From NCBI RefSeq assembly GCF_001590685.1, contig NZ_CP014616.1, positions 1,301,001 through 1,365,000 on the forward strand: a stretch of DNA of 64,000 bases, read 5' to 3'. Numbering within the stretch: the stretch's first letter is position 1; every line of letters starts with the position of its first letter. This document shows positions 8,100 through 17,418 of the stretch, piece after piece. This stretch comes from Sporosarcina psychrophila. GTDB taxonomy: Bacteria > Bacillota > Bacilli > Bacillales_A > Planococcaceae. The notes beneath the pieces were generated by a model that did no database searches, was not told where the DNA came from, and was given only the letters and a program-made list of their open reading frames with translations. Position numbers and translations under genes: made by a program.

Positions 8100-8982
8100 C
8101 ACACCTGTTAATTAAACAAAATTAACCAGTGAATGACGTGATCACCTACTGGGCGCTACGTGTATAGTTGCATTTGGGCTGCTTTGGATTGAATGACGTC
8201 TATACCAATATCGAGAGGTCTGGATGTATAGGGATGCGACTTTGTCGCATCCCTATACACTCTTTTCGGTAATCGTATGGTGGCCCTTCATCCGGCGCGC
8301 TCAAAATGCATAAGTACACGAAGGAGGGCACTGAAAAAGTACGATTTCCTTCAATCCCGTTGATTTCCGTTCCGAGCGGACGCTTTCCGCGGGCACGGCT
8401 TCAGCCTCCTCGTCACTGCGTTCCTGCGGGGTCTTCAGCATGCGCTGTTCCCGCTGGAGTCGCCGCTCTTCACTACAATCAACTAGTTCGTACTATAAAA
8501 AAGAGCTTTTTCAGTGGCTTCACACGAAGTGCAGAAGCTTTTTTGGACGAAAGAATAGCTGGCTTCTTACCTGGAGAAAAGCCGCCAAAGATGCAATTTT
8601 GGCGGCTGAAACTTTCTATAGGGTTTTCCCTTTTGTATTAGTGAAGGAGTGTCACTTTCTATAAGATATCACAAGATTAGATGCATACTCTTTGCTAGAA
8701 GTAAGCAAGGAACACATTGTACAACTTGCAAGAGTGCCCGAAATTGCATCTTCGGGCACATACAATCCCGATAGAAAGTCATCTATTCGTTTCTTTCAAA
8801 CAAAACTGCATTTTTCACTTGAACATTGAAGGTAAGCGACAGGCAACTATTCGCAACAGGATTACCGAAAAAAGTGTGGCTAGAAGTGACGGAGTCACTT
8901 CTAGCCACACATGTCTCACGGTAAATGTGTCGTGATTAGTTCGCCGAAAGCGAACCGGAAGTGGTCCAGTAAAAGTGGGTTT
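8100..8982 (+). repeat. Family B structured repeat, copy B1 (interrupted by a family C element)
   Basis: The left end CACACCTGTTAATTAAACAA is a diverged form of the family B terminus CACGTCTGTTGATTAACCA. Inside are four long hairpins: 8225-8259 (16-bp arms around GGGATGCGAC), 8581-8606 (GCCGCCAAA arms), 8734-8759 (GTGCCCGAA arms) and 8873-8909 (17-bp perfect arms GTGTGGCTAGAAGTGAC). The right terminus is missing; recognisable sequence stops near TTTTAT at about 8982. A family C element occupies 8329-8516. No credible coding sequence lies in the block, and together these repeats fill the entire 8092-9087 gap. Confidence 0.8.
8329..8516 (+). repeat. Family C element, 188 bp, with 11-bp inverted ends
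   Basis: Starts CACTGAAAAAG and ends with its exact inverse CTTTTTCAGTG. The interior (TTGATTTCCGTTCC, GCGGACGCTTTCCGCGGGC, CTTCAGCCTCCTCG, CCCGCTGGAGTCGCCGCTC) is a GC-rich repeat I recall as very common in Bacillaceae and Planococcaceae genomes. Much richer in GC than flanking DNA. It sits within family B copy B1, so it arrived after B1. The short ORFs crossing it have no ribosome binding site and are not genes. Confidence 0.75.
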
Positions 8983-9087
8983 TATAACAATGAACTTTAA
9001 AAGAAAAATGGATAGAGAATTAGATGTCATCTGAAGACTCTATCCATTTATTTATTTGATTCAAGTCAAACAAAATCGGAATCGTAC

Positions 9088-10674
9088 TTACAAATCAATC
9101 GCAATAACATCAAAGATATCTTCAAGCTCTTTCAAACGTTCTACGTTAGCCTTCTCAACATGATTATCGACAGATAGCATCATGATTGCATTACCGCCAA
9201 CAGTGGATCGACCAACTTGCATCGTTGCGATGTTGATGTTTTCGATTGCTAGTAATGTTCCGACCCGGCCAATTGCACCCGGTTGGTCTTTATGTTTAAT
9301 GAACAGTAAATGGCCATCAGGTTTTACATCGACAAGGTTATCATCGACTTTGACAATACGTGCACCTAAACCATTTAGTAAAGTTCCGGCAACACGTCTT
9401 ACTCCATTCGTTGTCGATACTTCAACCGTAACTAAATTTGAAAAACCTTTCGATGTAGAAGTTTTATGTTCATTGACCTTGATGCCGATACGGTCTGCCA
9501 AAAACTTGGCGTTGACATCATTGACATGGTTTCCAAGATTGCGCTTCAACAGGCCTTTTAGCGTGTTGCGTGTCAAAGGACGGACATCAGATTCAGCAAG
9601 CTGCCCTGAGTAATAAATATTTACTTCCTCGATAACCCCCTCTGCTAAATCAGATAAGAATACGCCCAACTTTTCAACTAAGTCAAAGAATGGTTCAACT
9701 TTAGCCAGCGCTTCTTTTGAAACAGAAGGAAGATTAACAGGGTTTTGCACCGCACCGCCGTTTAAGAAAGTGACAACATCACGGCTAACATCAATTGCAA
9801 CGCTTTCTTGCGCTTCAATCGTACTTGCACCTAAGTGTGGAGTCGCGATGACTTCAGGAAGTGTCAGCAGTTTATGGCCAACAAATGGTTCTGTTTCAAA
9901 GACGTCGAGTGCAGCTCCTGCAACTTTCTTCGATACGATTGCATCATACAACGCATCTTCATCGATAATACCGCCGCGTGCGCAGTTAATGATTTGAACG
10001 CCGTCTTTCATCAAATTAAAGGCTTCTTTATTGATCATATGTCGCGTTTCTTTCAAAAGTGGAGTATGAACAGTAATAAAGTCTGCTGCTCTTAGTACTT
10101 CTTCAACAGTTCCCGCAGTAATACCCATCTTCTTCGCTTTCTCTTCCGTTAAGAAAGGATCATAGGCAATGACATTCATTCGCTGACCTTTTGCTCTTGC
10201 CGCAACTTCCGCGCCGATACGACCAAGACCTACTACACCGAGTGTCTTATTTTTTAATTCAACACCAATGAATGACTTGCGGTCCCATTGCTGATTTTTT
10301 AATGAGTTGAAGGCTTGTGGAATTTTGCGAGCAAGGGACATCAGCATTGCAATTGTATGTTCAGCAGCGGAGTTCGTGTTGCCGTCCGGAGCATTGACGA
10401 CGATAATACCATGTTCAGTCGCTGCGTCTAAATCGATATTGTCGACGCCGACACCAGCACGCCCAATGATTTTTAACCTCGTTGCTTGTTCAATAATTTC
10501 GCGTGTCACTTGTGTTTGACTACGAACAAGCAAGGCATCATAGTTATGGATTTTAGACGCTAATTCAGCGGGTGTGCAAGTTGTGTCAACGACGATGTTC
10601 AAGCCTTCAGCCTGCCTTAATGGAAAAATACCATCTTCGCTTAACGGATCGCTAATAAGTATATTAAAAGTCAT
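9088..10674 (-). CDS. serA: D-3-phosphoglycerate dehydrogenase
   Basis: A 528-residue cytoplasmic enzyme for the first step of serine synthesis: 3-phosphoglycerate to 3-phosphohydroxypyruvate with NAD. It shows the Rossmann motif VVGLGRIGAEVA (about 147-158), the active-site Arg in NCARGGIIDEDAL, Glu in FETEPF and His in TPHLGAST. An intervening ASB domain (about 315-450) and a C-terminal ACT domain (about 455-528, starting LFIKHKDQPGAIGRVG) make it the long, type I form usually inhibited by serine. ATG 10674 follows the upstream stop codon without a gap (TAAATG) and uses GAAGGAG inside the previous gene, so the two genes are translationally linked and share the T-box leader. Confidence 0.96.
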   Translation of the reverse strand: MTFNILISDPLSEDGIFPLRQAEGLNIVVDTTCTPAELASKIHNYDALLVRSQTQVTREIIEQATRLKIIGRAGVGVDNIDLDAATEHGIIVVNAPDGNTNSAAEHTIAMLMSLARKIPQAFNSLKNQQWDRKSFIGVELKNKTLGVVGLGRIGAEVAARAKGQRMNVIAYDPFLTEEKAKKMGITAGTVEEVLRAADFITVHTPLLKETRHMINKEAFNLMKDGVQIINCARGGIIDEDALYDAIVSKKVAGAALDVFETEPFVGHKLLTLPEVIATPHLGASTIEAQESVAIDVSRDVVTFLNGGAVQNPVNLPSVSKEALAKVEPFFDLVEKLGVFLSDLAEGVIEEVNIYYSGQLAESDVRPLTRNTLKGLLKRNLGNHVNDVNAKFLADRIGIKVNEHKTSTSKGFSNLVTVEVSTTNGVRRVAGTLLNGLGARIVKVDDNLVDVKPDGHLLFIKHKDQPGAIGRVGTLLAIENINIATMQVGRSTVGGNAIMMLSVDNHVEKANVERLKELEDIFDVIAIDL

Positions 10675-11835
10675 TTAGACCAACACTCCTTCGTTTAAGT
10701 AGACTTGCTGTGCAGCGGCAGTGCCTTTTCCTAATTCAATTTCTTTGCCGACTTTGAGTAAGCCGATTTCCATCGCACTGATTGTTTGAAGGACATCTGC
10801 GGGAGAACAGTATCCCATATGGCCAATGCGGAATATTTTGCCGCTTAAATGCTGTTGGCCGCCTGCTACGATTAAGCCGAACTCATGTTTAATCACTTTT
10901 CTAAACGCTTCTGCGTCGAAATCTTCCGGTTTAACCGCTGTGACCGTAGGAGAGGCATCTTTATCACTTGTTAATAAAGGAATACCTAATGCCCGGAAAG
11001 CGGCGCGCGTCATGTTCATCATCAAAATATGTCGTGCATTTACTTGTTCGACTCCTTCTTGATCGACAAGCTGAAGAACTTGTTCCAAGCCGAATAACAA
11101 AGATAGTGCAGGTGTGAAAGGGGTAGTATCTTTTAACAGATTGTCACGATATCTTACTAAATCCATATAGTAGCGTGGTTGTGGGTTATTCTCGATGATA
11201 GACCAGGCACGTTCACTTGCCGCGATAAAAGCCAGTCCTGCTGGTAGCATGAATGCTTTTTGAGAACCTGTCACCAGGACATCGATTCCCCAATCATCCA
11301 TTCTCGTCTCAACACCGCCAACACAGGAAACACCATCGACGACGATTAATGCATCTGACACTTCACGTACTGCCTGTGCGAGTTCCTTGATAGGATTTAA
11401 TACGCCAGTAGAAGTCTCGCAATATGTAGAAAATACAGCTTTGATTTCAGGATGCTCTTGTAGATAGCGTTTAATTTCTATGGGATTCAGCGCTTCGCCC
11501 CATTCGACATTTAAGCTTTGAACCGTGATATTGTAAGCTTCACAAATTTTTGAGAAACGCTCGCCGAATGCGCCTGTTACAATGACTAATACTTCATCAC
11601 CAGGCTTCACAATATTTACAACAGCAGCTTCCAAACCAGCTGTTCCGCTACCTGTTAAAATAACAACGTCTTGTGTCGTACCGAAAATCCGTTGCAGACC
11701 TGGTGCGATATTTTTAAGCATATTCGATGTCTCTTGTCCTCGGTGGCCAATCATTGGTTGACTCATCGCTCGTTGTACACTTGGCGGGATGGGACTTGGT
11801 CCTGGAATCCTAAGTAGCATTTGATCTTGTAACAT
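10675..11835 (-). CDS. Class V PLP aminotransferase, probably serving serine synthesis
   Basis: 386 residues of the alanine-glyoxylate/serine-pyruvate aminotransferase group. Blocks include LRIPGPSPIPPSVQ, GSGTAGLEAAVVN, the aspartate in VVDGVSCVGG and the PLP lysine Lys193 in GSQKAFMLPAGL. It lies first in an operon with serA behind a T-box leader. I infer that it transaminates the SerA product (3-phosphohydroxypyruvate) or makes serine directly from hydroxypyruvate; it is not a canonical SerC by eye. The open frame extends upstream to 11922, but that part is the T-box terminator. ATG 11835 has GAGAGGAG seven bases before it; ATG 11841 overlaps that site. Confidence 0.88.
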   Translation of the reverse strand: MLQDQMLLRIPGPSPIPPSVQRAMSQPMIGHRGQETSNMLKNIAPGLQRIFGTTQDVVILTGSGTAGLEAAVVNIVKPGDEVLVIVTGAFGERFSKICEAYNITVQSLNVEWGEALNPIEIKRYLQEHPEIKAVFSTYCETSTGVLNPIKELAQAVREVSDALIVVDGVSCVGGVETRMDDWGIDVLVTGSQKAFMLPAGLAFIAASERAWSIIENNPQPRYYMDLVRYRDNLLKDTTPFTPALSLLFGLEQVLQLVDQEGVEQVNARHILMMNMTRAAFRALGIPLLTSDKDASPTVTAVKPEDFDAEAFRKVIKHEFGLIVAGGQQHLSGKIFRIGHMGYCSPADVLQTISAMEIGLLKVGKEIELGKGTAAAQQVYLNEGVLV

Positions 11836-11862
11836 CTTCATTCTCCTCTCGATTTTGGGAAT

Positions 11863-12139
11863 AAAAAAAAGCCCTCCTCCCCTTACAAATAAATGTAAGG
11901 GGCGAAAAGCTGAAATACTCACGCGGTACCACCCTTTTTACTGTCTGAAAAAAATAGACAGTCTTGGTTAGCATGCTTAACGCGCATGTGACGGATAAAC
12001 CTACTAGACGTTTCAGTTTATCTATTCCAGAGTGCTACTTTACTGCGAAATCACTGATTTGCACCATCCATCAGCTCTCTTGAGATTTCAGTAGATAAAG
12101 TGTGTCTCCATCAAAATAGTTAGATTAGTTATGGAATTA
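11863..12139 (-). promoter_or_regulatory. T-box riboswitch, probably serine-specific
   Basis: On the minus strand the leader holds the Stem I signature AGAGAGCTGATGGATGGTGC (about 12081-12062). The antiterminator T-box core AGGGTGGTACCGCG lies at 11935-11922. A terminator follows in which CCCCTTAC pairs with GTAAGGGG, then GGAGGGC and eight T ending at 11863. A candidate specifier AGC (Ser) lies at 12036-12034 in GTAGCACT, three-prime of the Stem I apex. The amino acid is inferred from that codon and from the serA operon it controls; uncharged tRNA would permit readthrough. Confidence 0.9.
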
Positions 12140-12145
12140 GAACTA

Positions 12146-12173
12146 ATCATAACAAATGAAAATTGAATGTCAA
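12146..12173 (-). promoter_or_regulatory. SigA promoter of the T-box/serA operon
   Basis: TTGACA (12173-12168), 16-base spacer, TATGAT (12151-12146) on the minus strand, directly upstream of the T-box leader. Confidence 0.8.
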
Positions 12174-12277
12174 GCATCATTTTATCCGAAATCACGTTTT
12201 TCTGAGTCCAATTGGTAGAGGAATCTAGTCAGGAACGGTATTCTTTCTTATAAGAACAAAATAAGGAGTGAAAAGAT

Positions 12278-13294
12278 TTGGTTGCTGATAAAATTAAAAA
12301 GTTCAATTCGATTCCACTTTCCGTTTTGGACCTTTCTCCAATAAATGAAGGTAGCAATGCAACACAGTCCTTCAAAAATAGTGCGGAATTGGCACAGCAT
12401 GCTGAAAAATTAGGTTTCAATCGGTACTGGTTTGCAGAACATCACAATATGCCTGGCATTGGAAGTTCCGCAACATCGGTACTTATAGGTCATATTGCAG
12501 GCGTAACAAAACGAATTCGCGTAGGTTCGGGCGGTATTATGTTACCTAACCATGCACCACTTGTTATTGCCGAACAGTTTGGTACACTCGAATCTATCTA
12601 TCCGGGAAGAATCGATTTGGGACTTGGGCGTGCGCCAGGTTCTGACCAAGCAACTGCTTATGCACTGCGTCGCACATTACAAAGTACTGGTGACGATTTC
12701 CCGGAACAATTAGCCGAACTTCAAGCTTATTTTGAACCGGACAGATCCGCTCGTGTTCGCGCCTTTCCGGGTGAAGGACTTGATATACCCATCTGGCTTC
12801 TCGGCTCGAGCGGCTTTAGTGCACAACTTGCAGCACAGAAAGGCTTACCTTTTTCTTTCGCGAGTCATTTTGCACCTGCGTATACGTTGCAAGCATTACA
12901 GTTGTACCATCAAAACTTTAAGCCATCTAAGTTTTTGAAAGAACCGTATGCCATGCTTGGTATCAATGTCATCGCAGCGGAGACGGACGAAAAAGCGCAA
13001 TGGTTGGCGACTTCACAGCAACTTCAATTCCTTGGTATCACTACGGGAATGCCATCACAATTAAAACCACCAGTTGACAATATCAATGAGTATTGGTCAC
13101 CACAGCAACAAGCATCTATTAAGCAAACGCTCGATCCTCGTACAACGATTGTGGGCAGTCCCGAAACGGTTAAACGCAAGCTTGAAAGTTTCATTCAAGA
13201 AACAAGAGCGAACGAATTAATTATCAATACGCAAGTATACAGTCATGAAGAGCGCATGCGTTCGTATAGCATAATTGCAGACATGATGGATTGA
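12278..13294 (+). CDS. Luciferase-like (LLM class) flavin-dependent oxidoreductase
   Basis: 338 residues with the bacterial luciferase-like TIM barrel: [11 protein letters not shown] at the start, [19 protein letters not shown] (about 48-66), [14 protein letters not shown] (about 78-91) and [10 protein letters not shown] (about 112-121). This matches the YceB/YtlA-like subgroup that uses reduced flavin from a partner reductase; substrate unknown. Start is TTG 12278, supported by AAGGAG nine bases upstream; no ATG is available in the right place. Transcribed alone, divergent from the serA operon, with a terminator after it. Confidence 0.88.
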   Translation: MVADKIKKFNSIPLSVLDLSPINEGSNATQSFKNSAELAQHAEKLGFNRYWFAEHHNMPGIGSSATSVLIGHIAGVTKRIRVGSGGIMLPNHAPLVIAEQFGTLESIYPGRIDLGLGRAPGSDQATAYALRRTLQSTGDDFPEQLAELQAYFEPDRSARVRAFPGEGLDIPIWLLGSSGFSAQLAAQKGLPFSFASHFAPAYTLQALQLYHQNFKPSKFLKEPYAMLGINVIAAETDEKAQWLATSQQLQFLGITTGMPSQLKPPVDNINEYWSPQQQASIKQTLDPRTTIVGSPETVKRKLESFIQETRANELIINTQVYSHEERMRSYSIIADMMD

Positions 13295-13299
13295 ATAAA

Positions 13300-13337
13300 T
13301 AAAAGTCGCAACCTTTAATTAGGTTAGCGGCTTTTTA
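13300..13337 (+). terminator. Rho-independent terminator
   Basis: AAAGTCGCAACCT pairs imperfectly with AGGTTAGCGGCTTT, followed by TTATTT. Confidence 0.75.
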
Positions 13338-13418
13338 TTTAGAATAGTTATTTAATTGAGGTGGTGATATGGTAAAATATAGATGATGACATTTATAGGG
13401 GGTAATGAGGTGGGCAAT

Positions 13419-15455
13419 ATGACAAAGACAGAAACGATTGTTGAAAACTACCATGGTACTGATATTGCAGATCATTTTCGCTGGCTCGAAAAGCCGGAAA
13501 CTTTAGAGGTGAAGAATTGGATTGATGAACAAAATGAAGCAACCCAAGACTATTTAGCAACGTATCCGAAACGGGATAAAGTGAAAGAGAAATTAACGAA
13601 ATCATGGAATTATCCGAAATACTCCGTTCCGCAAAAAGAAGGGGACTATTATTATATTCATAAAAATAATGGATTACAAAACCAAGCTATCTTTTATCGG
13701 ACAAAGGATATATCATCAGATGAACTTGAGGTCATTATAGATCCGAATACGTTGAATGAAGAAGGGACGGCAGCGATAACGAATCTTGCGTTTACGAAAG
13801 ATGGGAATCGCCTAGCCTACGGTGTTTCATTGAACGGAAGTGACTGGCAGGAAATCCGAATCCGCAATTTACAGACGGGAAAAGACGAAGCTGACGTCAT
13901 CAAATGGTGCAAGTTTAGCAGTATTGCATGGAATGAAGAGGGAAGCGGGTTTTATTATAATCGATTCCCTGAACCTGGGACGGTCGATTCAGAAGATGAG
14001 AGTAACTATAACCGCGTTTACTGGCACACGGTTGGTACAGTCCAAGAAGAGGATATTCTGGCATATGAAGACACTGAGGATAAAGAGTTATCTTTTAATC
14101 CAATACTCTCTGATGATTATCGTTATTTGATTTTATCAGTATGGAAAGGAACAGAAAATAAAAGTCGTATCTATTATCGTGATGAACAAGCTGATGAAGG
14201 ATTTGTTCATTTATTGGCAGACGATGACGGCGAATATTCGTTTATAGGAAATGAAGGGAAGCTCTTTTACTTCACGACTAGTCACGATGCACCGAAAGAA
14301 AAAATTATTGCTGTTCATTTGGACAAACCAGGGAAAGAACATTGGATTGATATCATTTCCGAACAGGAAGACGTCCTCACATTTGCAAAAATTATTAATG
14401 GGCAGTTTGTCGTATGCTATTTGCATAATGCTCATTACAAACTACGTATTTATGATTTGGACGGACGGTTCCAAAAAGAAGTGTCTCTTCCTAACTACAT
14501 TTCCTTATCAGGCGTGACCGGCAAGAAAACAGCCTCAACGATGTTCATAGGATATACATCTTATTTGGTGCCGACAACGATTGCACGCTATGATTTTGAA
14601 AAAGATGAATTGAATACTGTATTTAATACGTCAGAGTTATTTGTAGCAACAGGCTTCGAGACTACCCAAGTGTTTTATCCATCCAAAGATGGCACGCGTA
14701 TTCCGATGTTCCTGACGCATCGAAAGGGGTTGAAATTGACGGGCGATAATCCTGTTTTGTTATATGGTTATGGCGGTTTTAATGTTAACTTGACTCCGGC
14801 TTTTTCCCCATCACAGCGTATGTGGATTGAGGCGGGCGGCGTGTATGCGGTCGCGAATTTACGCGGTGGTGGAGAATTCGGTGAGGAATGGTACAAAGCG
14901 GGGACGTTGGGGCAAAAGCAAAATGTCTTTGACGACTTCATTGCAGCAGCAGAGTGGCTGATTGAACAAAACTATACGAACAGCAAGAAGCTTGCCATTA
15001 TGGGGGGAAGTAATGGTGGATTGCTTGTCGCAACATGCATCACTCAGCGGCCTGATCTATATGGGGCAGCACTTTGTCTCGTTCCTGTCACTGATATGCT
15101 GCGCTATCATAAATTTACTGTGGGACGCTATTGGGTGACCGATTACGGAAATGCTGAAACAAATCCGGAACATTTCGAGTTCATGTACAAGTATTCTCCG
15201 CTTCATAATGTCAAAGAAGGCGTCGAGTATCCACCGACACTTGTGACAACAGCTGATACTGATGATCGGGTGGTGCCGTGGCATGCGACGAAATTTGCAG
15301 CGACATTGCAAGCGGCACAACTAGGAAACAATCCAATTCTTCTGCGGGTGGAAAAGAATGCCGGCCACGGTCTAGGCAAACCGACTGTTAAAATAATAGA
15401 AGAACAGACGGATATGTATGCGTTCTTGTTTAAAACATTGGAGATTGAAATTTAA
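13419..15455 (+). CDS. Prolyl oligopeptidase family serine peptidase
   Basis: 678 residues. The first half is a seven-bladed propeller-like domain (about 70-410) and the C-terminal part an alpha/beta hydrolase. The catalytic Ser is about residue 530 in GGSNGGLL, Asp about 613 in TADTDDRV and His about 650 in NAGHGLGK. N-terminal HFRWLE is typical of cytosolic prolyl endopeptidases, which cut short peptides after proline. No signal peptide is seen. The frame begins at ATG 13383, but ATG 13419 is preceded by GAGGTGGG at ideal spacing. Single gene with a strong terminator. Confidence 0.93.
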   Translation: MTKTETIVENYHGTDIADHFRWLEKPETLEVKNWIDEQNEATQDYLATYPKRDKVKEKLTKSWNYPKYSVPQKEGDYYYIHKNNGLQNQAIFYRTKDISSDELEVIIDPNTLNEEGTAAITNLAFTKDGNRLAYGVSLNGSDWQEIRIRNLQTGKDEADVIKWCKFSSIAWNEEGSGFYYNRFPEPGTVDSEDESNYNRVYWHTVGTVQEEDILAYEDTEDKELSFNPILSDDYRYLILSVWKGTENKSRIYYRDEQADEGFVHLLADDDGEYSFIGNEGKLFYFTTSHDAPKEKIIAVHLDKPGKEHWIDIISEQEDVLTFAKIINGQFVVCYLHNAHYKLRIYDLDGRFQKEVSLPNYISLSGVTGKKTASTMFIGYTSYLVPTTIARYDFEKDELNTVFNTSELFVATGFETTQVFYPSKDGTRIPMFLTHRKGLKLTGDNPVLLYGYGGFNVNLTPAFSPSQRMWIEAGGVYAVANLRGGGEFGEEWYKAGTLGQKQNVFDDFIAAAEWLIEQNYTNSKKLAIMGGSNGGLLVATCITQRPDLYGAALCLVPVTDMLRYHKFTVGRYWVTDYGNAETNPEHFEFMYKYSPLHNVKEGVEYPPTLVTTADTDDRVVPWHATKFAATLQAAQLGNNPILLRVEKNAGHGLGKPTVKIIEEQTDMYAFLFKTLEIEI

Positions 15456-15521
15456 GTTAGAAAAGCACCGAAACAATCGTAACGGGTTCTTTTGATAGGC
15501 AACAAAATAACTAAATAGCTA

Positions 15522-15569
15522 GGGGAATTACAGTCCTATTCGCAATAGCGGATAGGTCCCCCTTTTTTT
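15522..15569 (+). terminator. Rho-independent terminator
   Basis: A two-part stem (GGGGA with TCCCC, and CCTATTCGC with GCGGATAGG) is followed by CCTTTTTTT. Ends the prolyl oligopeptidase transcript. Confidence 0.8.
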
Positions 15570-15649
15570 GTATATAGCCATTCCTATGATTTTGCGATTA
15601 AAAAATGCAACAGTTTTAGCGAGAATTTTTCAATGAGATAAGGTAATAA

Positions 15650-15803
15650 GTTGGAATAAAGAATCCCATTGAATTCCCTCCGGCGCTCGGGGATGCTTCC
15701 CGCCCTAAGCCAGACAGCTTCGCCGTTAGTCTTAGGGCTTCGGCTACCCCTTGTAAGGCGCCTTCGCTCAGTTTGTACACCGTATTCAATACTTCAACAT
15801 AGG
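15650..15803 (+). repeat. Short form of dispersed repeat family A
   Basis: Begins TTGGAATAAAGAATCCCATT and ends GTATTCAATACTTCAACATA; the two ends are imperfect inverted repeats of the family A type. Interior includes CTTAGGGCTTCGGCTACCCC and AAGGCGCC, as in the copy at 0.62-0.73 kb. About 154 bp versus about 500-550 bp for the long copies. The 67-codon frame across it is not a gene. The remaining gap to 15939 shows nothing else recognisable. Confidence 0.7.
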
Positions 15804-15939
15804 TGTTGGTTTTATCTTTCGTCTCCAGATCATAAAGTGAATGTTTTTTACCTCAGGTCTGAAATTGAGTGATTTTCAGACAGTAATTTGAGGTGATTTT
15901 TTCGGAAAAGTGTATTCTAACCAAAAGGAAGTTATGTCG

Positions 15940-16398
15940 ATGATTAAAGGTTTATATGAAGCACATTTACCTGTTAGGAATCTTGAAACTTCTATAGAGT
16001 TTTATAAAAAACTTAATTTAGAAATTGCATATCAAAAAGAGAAACTAGTATTTTTTTGGATTGAGAAAGGACGTAGTTGGTTAGGGCTATGGGAAACAGA
16101 TAAAGTTGAAACACCATATCATCCTTCATTGAGACACATTGCTTTTCAAGTTGATATAGAGGATATAGAGGTTGCCAAAGAATGGCTCGAACAAAAAGGA
16201 ATTCCAGTAAAGACTGACTTTGGATTCCGACCAGAAAAGCAACCAATAGTTTTACCGAATAATCCCAATGCGCATGCAGCAATATATTTTCAAGATCCTG
16301 ATGGTAATTCTCTTGAATTAATCACCCCTTTAAGGTTGGATTTTGAGGAAGACTTTGAAATGATGTCGTTAGAAGATTGGAATAGGAAAAATAACTAA
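15940..16398 (+). CDS. VOC family protein (glyoxalase/bleomycin resistance fold)
   Basis: 152 residues forming one VOC module: EAHLPVRNLETSIEFYKKLN near the start, RHIAFQVD in the middle with a conserved His, and FQDPDGNSLELI near the end with the conserved Glu. The layout resembles small fosfomycin-thiol-transferase-like and glyoxalase-like enzymes, but no residue identifies the substrate, so I give no resistance name. The frame opens at GTG 15910; ATG 15940 has AAGGAA nine bases before it and is preferred over ATG 15934. Base composition is AT-rich, as in the following genes to 21 kb. Confidence 0.78.
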   Translation: MIKGLYEAHLPVRNLETSIEFYKKLNLEIAYQKEKLVFFWIEKGRSWLGLWETDKVETPYHPSLRHIAFQVDIEDIEVAKEWLEQKGIPVKTDFGFRPEKQPIVLPNNPNAHAAIYFQDPDGNSLELITPLRLDFEEDFEMMSLEDWNRKNN

Positions 16399-16523
16399 TT
16401 GTAACTATTATCCTTGTTAAACTTAAGGGGCATTTGATTGAAAAAGAAATAATAATATTTCGTAGAATATAGATAGTCAGAAGTAAATTGGTACTAAATT
16501 AAATTTGTGAACAATCAAGGGGA

Positions 16524-17285
16524 GTGGTAATCATCGAAGCAAATAAGGAGATTTTGAAATTGAATAAGGAAAGCTGGGAGAAATCAGCAGAACGTTTTTT
16601 CGGAAGAGCAGCTCTTCCGGAATATGGACCATTTTCTTTGAATGAAGAACGACTTGGACTATTTGGTGATATTTCAAATCAAAAGGTCTTGGATATTGGA
16701 TGTGGTAGTGGGCATTCATTACAATATATGGGTAACCAAGGAGCAAAGGAACTATGGGGGGTAGATCTTTCAACAAAGCAAATAGAAACAGCTACTAAAT
16801 TGTTGAGTAACCAACAAGTCAAAGTTTCTTTAGTAGAGTCTCCAATGGAGGAAAACCCAGGACTACCAAGCAATTACTTTGATATTGCATACTCAATTTA
16901 TGCATTAGGGTGGACGGTTGATTTACGACGTACATTGTCAAATATCCATAACTATCTAAAGCCAGGTGGTATTTTCATCTTTAGTTGGGAACACCCTATC
17001 CACGACCGCTTGACCTACGAAGAGTCATCGTTTACTTTTAATAAATCTTATAATATCGAAGGTCCGGAATACAATGAAGCGTGGCATAATAGTGTCATTA
17101 TTCACCATCGGAAATTAAGTACATATATAAATACACTAATCGAATCCGGTTTCACTATTGAAAAAGTATTAGATGATGTTGAGTTATCTGATAACAAAGT
17201 TTCAGATAATCCTTCGAGATGGTACTCAACCCAAAAAGCCCAATTAGTGCCTGCAACATTTATAATAAAAGCTTTCAAAAAGTAA
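16524..17285 (+). CDS. Class I SAM-dependent methyltransferase
   Basis: 253 residues in the longest frame. The SAM-binding motif I is VLDIGCGSGHSL (about 57-68), motif II ELWGVDLSTKQIE (about 77-89), and a PGGIFIFSWEHP block follows near 150. Substrate unknown. The GTG at 16524 lies too close to its AAGGGG; the TTG at 16560 has AAGGAG nine bases upstream and may be the true start, shortening the protein by 12 residues. Not in an obvious operon. Confidence 0.85.
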   Translation: MVIIEANKEILKLNKESWEKSAERFFGRAALPEYGPFSLNEERLGLFGDISNQKVLDIGCGSGHSLQYMGNQGAKELWGVDLSTKQIETATKLLSNQQVKVSLVESPMEENPGLPSNYFDIAYSIYALGWTVDLRRTLSNIHNYLKPGGIFIFSWEHPIHDRLTYEESSFTFNKSYNIEGPEYNEAWHNSVIIHHRKLSTYINTLIESGFTIEKVLDDVELSDNKVSDNPSRWYSTQKAQLVPATFIIKAFKK

Positions 17286-17418
17286 TGATGGAAAATTATT
17301 ATTAATGTCGCGACGTTTCTATGATAAATAGGAACGTTTTTGACTTACCGGCCAGGTTTGTTGAAGAAGAACGGAACGTCCTAAAATAAAAAACCACAGA
17401 ATTAATGGGGAGATTTAA

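Noticed and set aside
8306-8664. Two overlapping ORFs of 111 and 74 codons on the plus strand
   Set aside because: They lie across family C and B repeat hairpins, have no ribosome binding site and show low-complexity, Arg/Ser-rich products typical of translated repeats.
11836-11922. Upstream extension of the class V aminotransferase frame
   Set aside because: This stretch is the T-box antiterminator and terminator; the conserved protein starts at 11835 with a good ribosome binding site.
15940-16398. Naming the VOC protein as a fosfomycin resistance enzyme
   Set aside because: The fold fits but the diagnostic metal and thiol-binding pattern cannot be verified by eye, and many VOC proteins look like this.
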